NCBI GenBank assembly: GCA_025362915.1
Contig: JANYEU010000135.1
Coordinates: 1-12,236 of the forward strand
Source: Chitinophagaceae bacterium
Lineage (GTDB): Bacteria; Bacteroidota; Bacteroidia; Chitinophagales; Chitinophagaceae
Length of the DNA stretch: 12,236 bases
Direction of reading: 5' to 3'
Position numbers and translations under genes: made by a program. Position 1 is the first letter of the stretch. Each line of letters opens with the position of its first letter. This document shows, piece after piece, positions 12,183 through 12,236 of this stretch. The notes under the pieces were generated by a model. That model worked only from the letters and a program-made list of their open reading frames with translations, was not told the DNA's origin and did no database searches.

Positions 12183-12236
12183 ATGGCTAGTGTAACAATT
12201 GTTTTCCGCAAAGATAAAATCAATAAAAAAGGGTTA
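12183..12236 (+). CDS. Probable tyrosine-type site-specific integrase (N-terminal 18 codons only)
   Basis: The frame from ATG 12183 is open to the window edge and reads MASVTIVFRKDKINKKGL. The pattern of a beta strand with alternating hydrophobics, then RKDKINKKG, is the start of the arm-DNA-binding domain of Bacteroidota tyrosine integrases, which typically open M-x-x-V-x-I-V-x-R-K followed by a Lys/Gly turn. The gene-poor leader with direct repeats just upstream supports this. Only 18 residues are visible, so the call rests on pattern and context. Confidence 0.55.
   Translation, partial: MASVTIVFRKDKINKKGL

Overview
The window looks like a chromosomal segment of a low-to-medium GC Bacteroidota, most likely near Chitinophagaceae. 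This is an inference from protein flavour, AT-rich leaders that mostly lack Shine-Dalgarno sequences, and gene-flanking palindromic repeat clusters. No rRNA or tRNA is present to confirm it.

Left part (1-2786): methylglyoxal synthase (mgsA, cut by the window edge by about one base) converges on a minus-strand pair. The pair is a sugar-1-phosphate nucleotidyltransferase resembling MurU and, upstream of it, a two-domain protein that fuses an AmgK-like anomeric sugar kinase to the C-terminal (GlcN6P-sensing) domain of RapZ. Together they look like the MurNAc-recycling bypass (MurNAc to MurNAc-1-P to UDP-MurNAc) with a built-in amino-sugar sensor. This is the most interesting gene-level observation. 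Both junctions are filled by inverted-repeat clusters.

Mobile-element zone (2879-4221): a complete IS5-family (IS427-like) element with matching ends and a two-frame transposase, beside a minus-strand, frameshifted remnant of an unrelated transposase-like gene. In both genes the frame break sits on a poly-A run and would be mended by removing one A.

Housekeeping block (4321-7047): a DbpA-like DEAD-box RNA helicase (motif II is DEFD), then a cluster of ACCACAAAGGACACAAAG-type repeats in both orientations, then queA (queuosine biosynthesis).

Structured non-genic block (7048-7837, about 790 bp): a hairpin, two related copies of an AAGGAAG..TTYGCT hairpin, an inverted repeat that would bury a strong Shine-Dalgarno and start codon, and an eight-unit 21-bp tandem repeat. 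The 21-bp unit is both a DNA palindrome (AGTG-RYRY-CACT) and, in one frame, a coiled-coil heptad (SKVVSLE).

Right part (7838-12236): a 230-residue protein of unknown function with a fibronectin-III-like tail, closed by a strong terminator. It is followed by ctaA (heme A synthase, with Asn in place of the usual first heme-ligand His), overlapping by ATGA with a large membrane-anchored patatin-like lipase. The window ends in the first 18 codons of a probable tyrosine integrase, preceded by a 12-bp direct repeat and hairpins, so a mobile element probably starts at the right edge.
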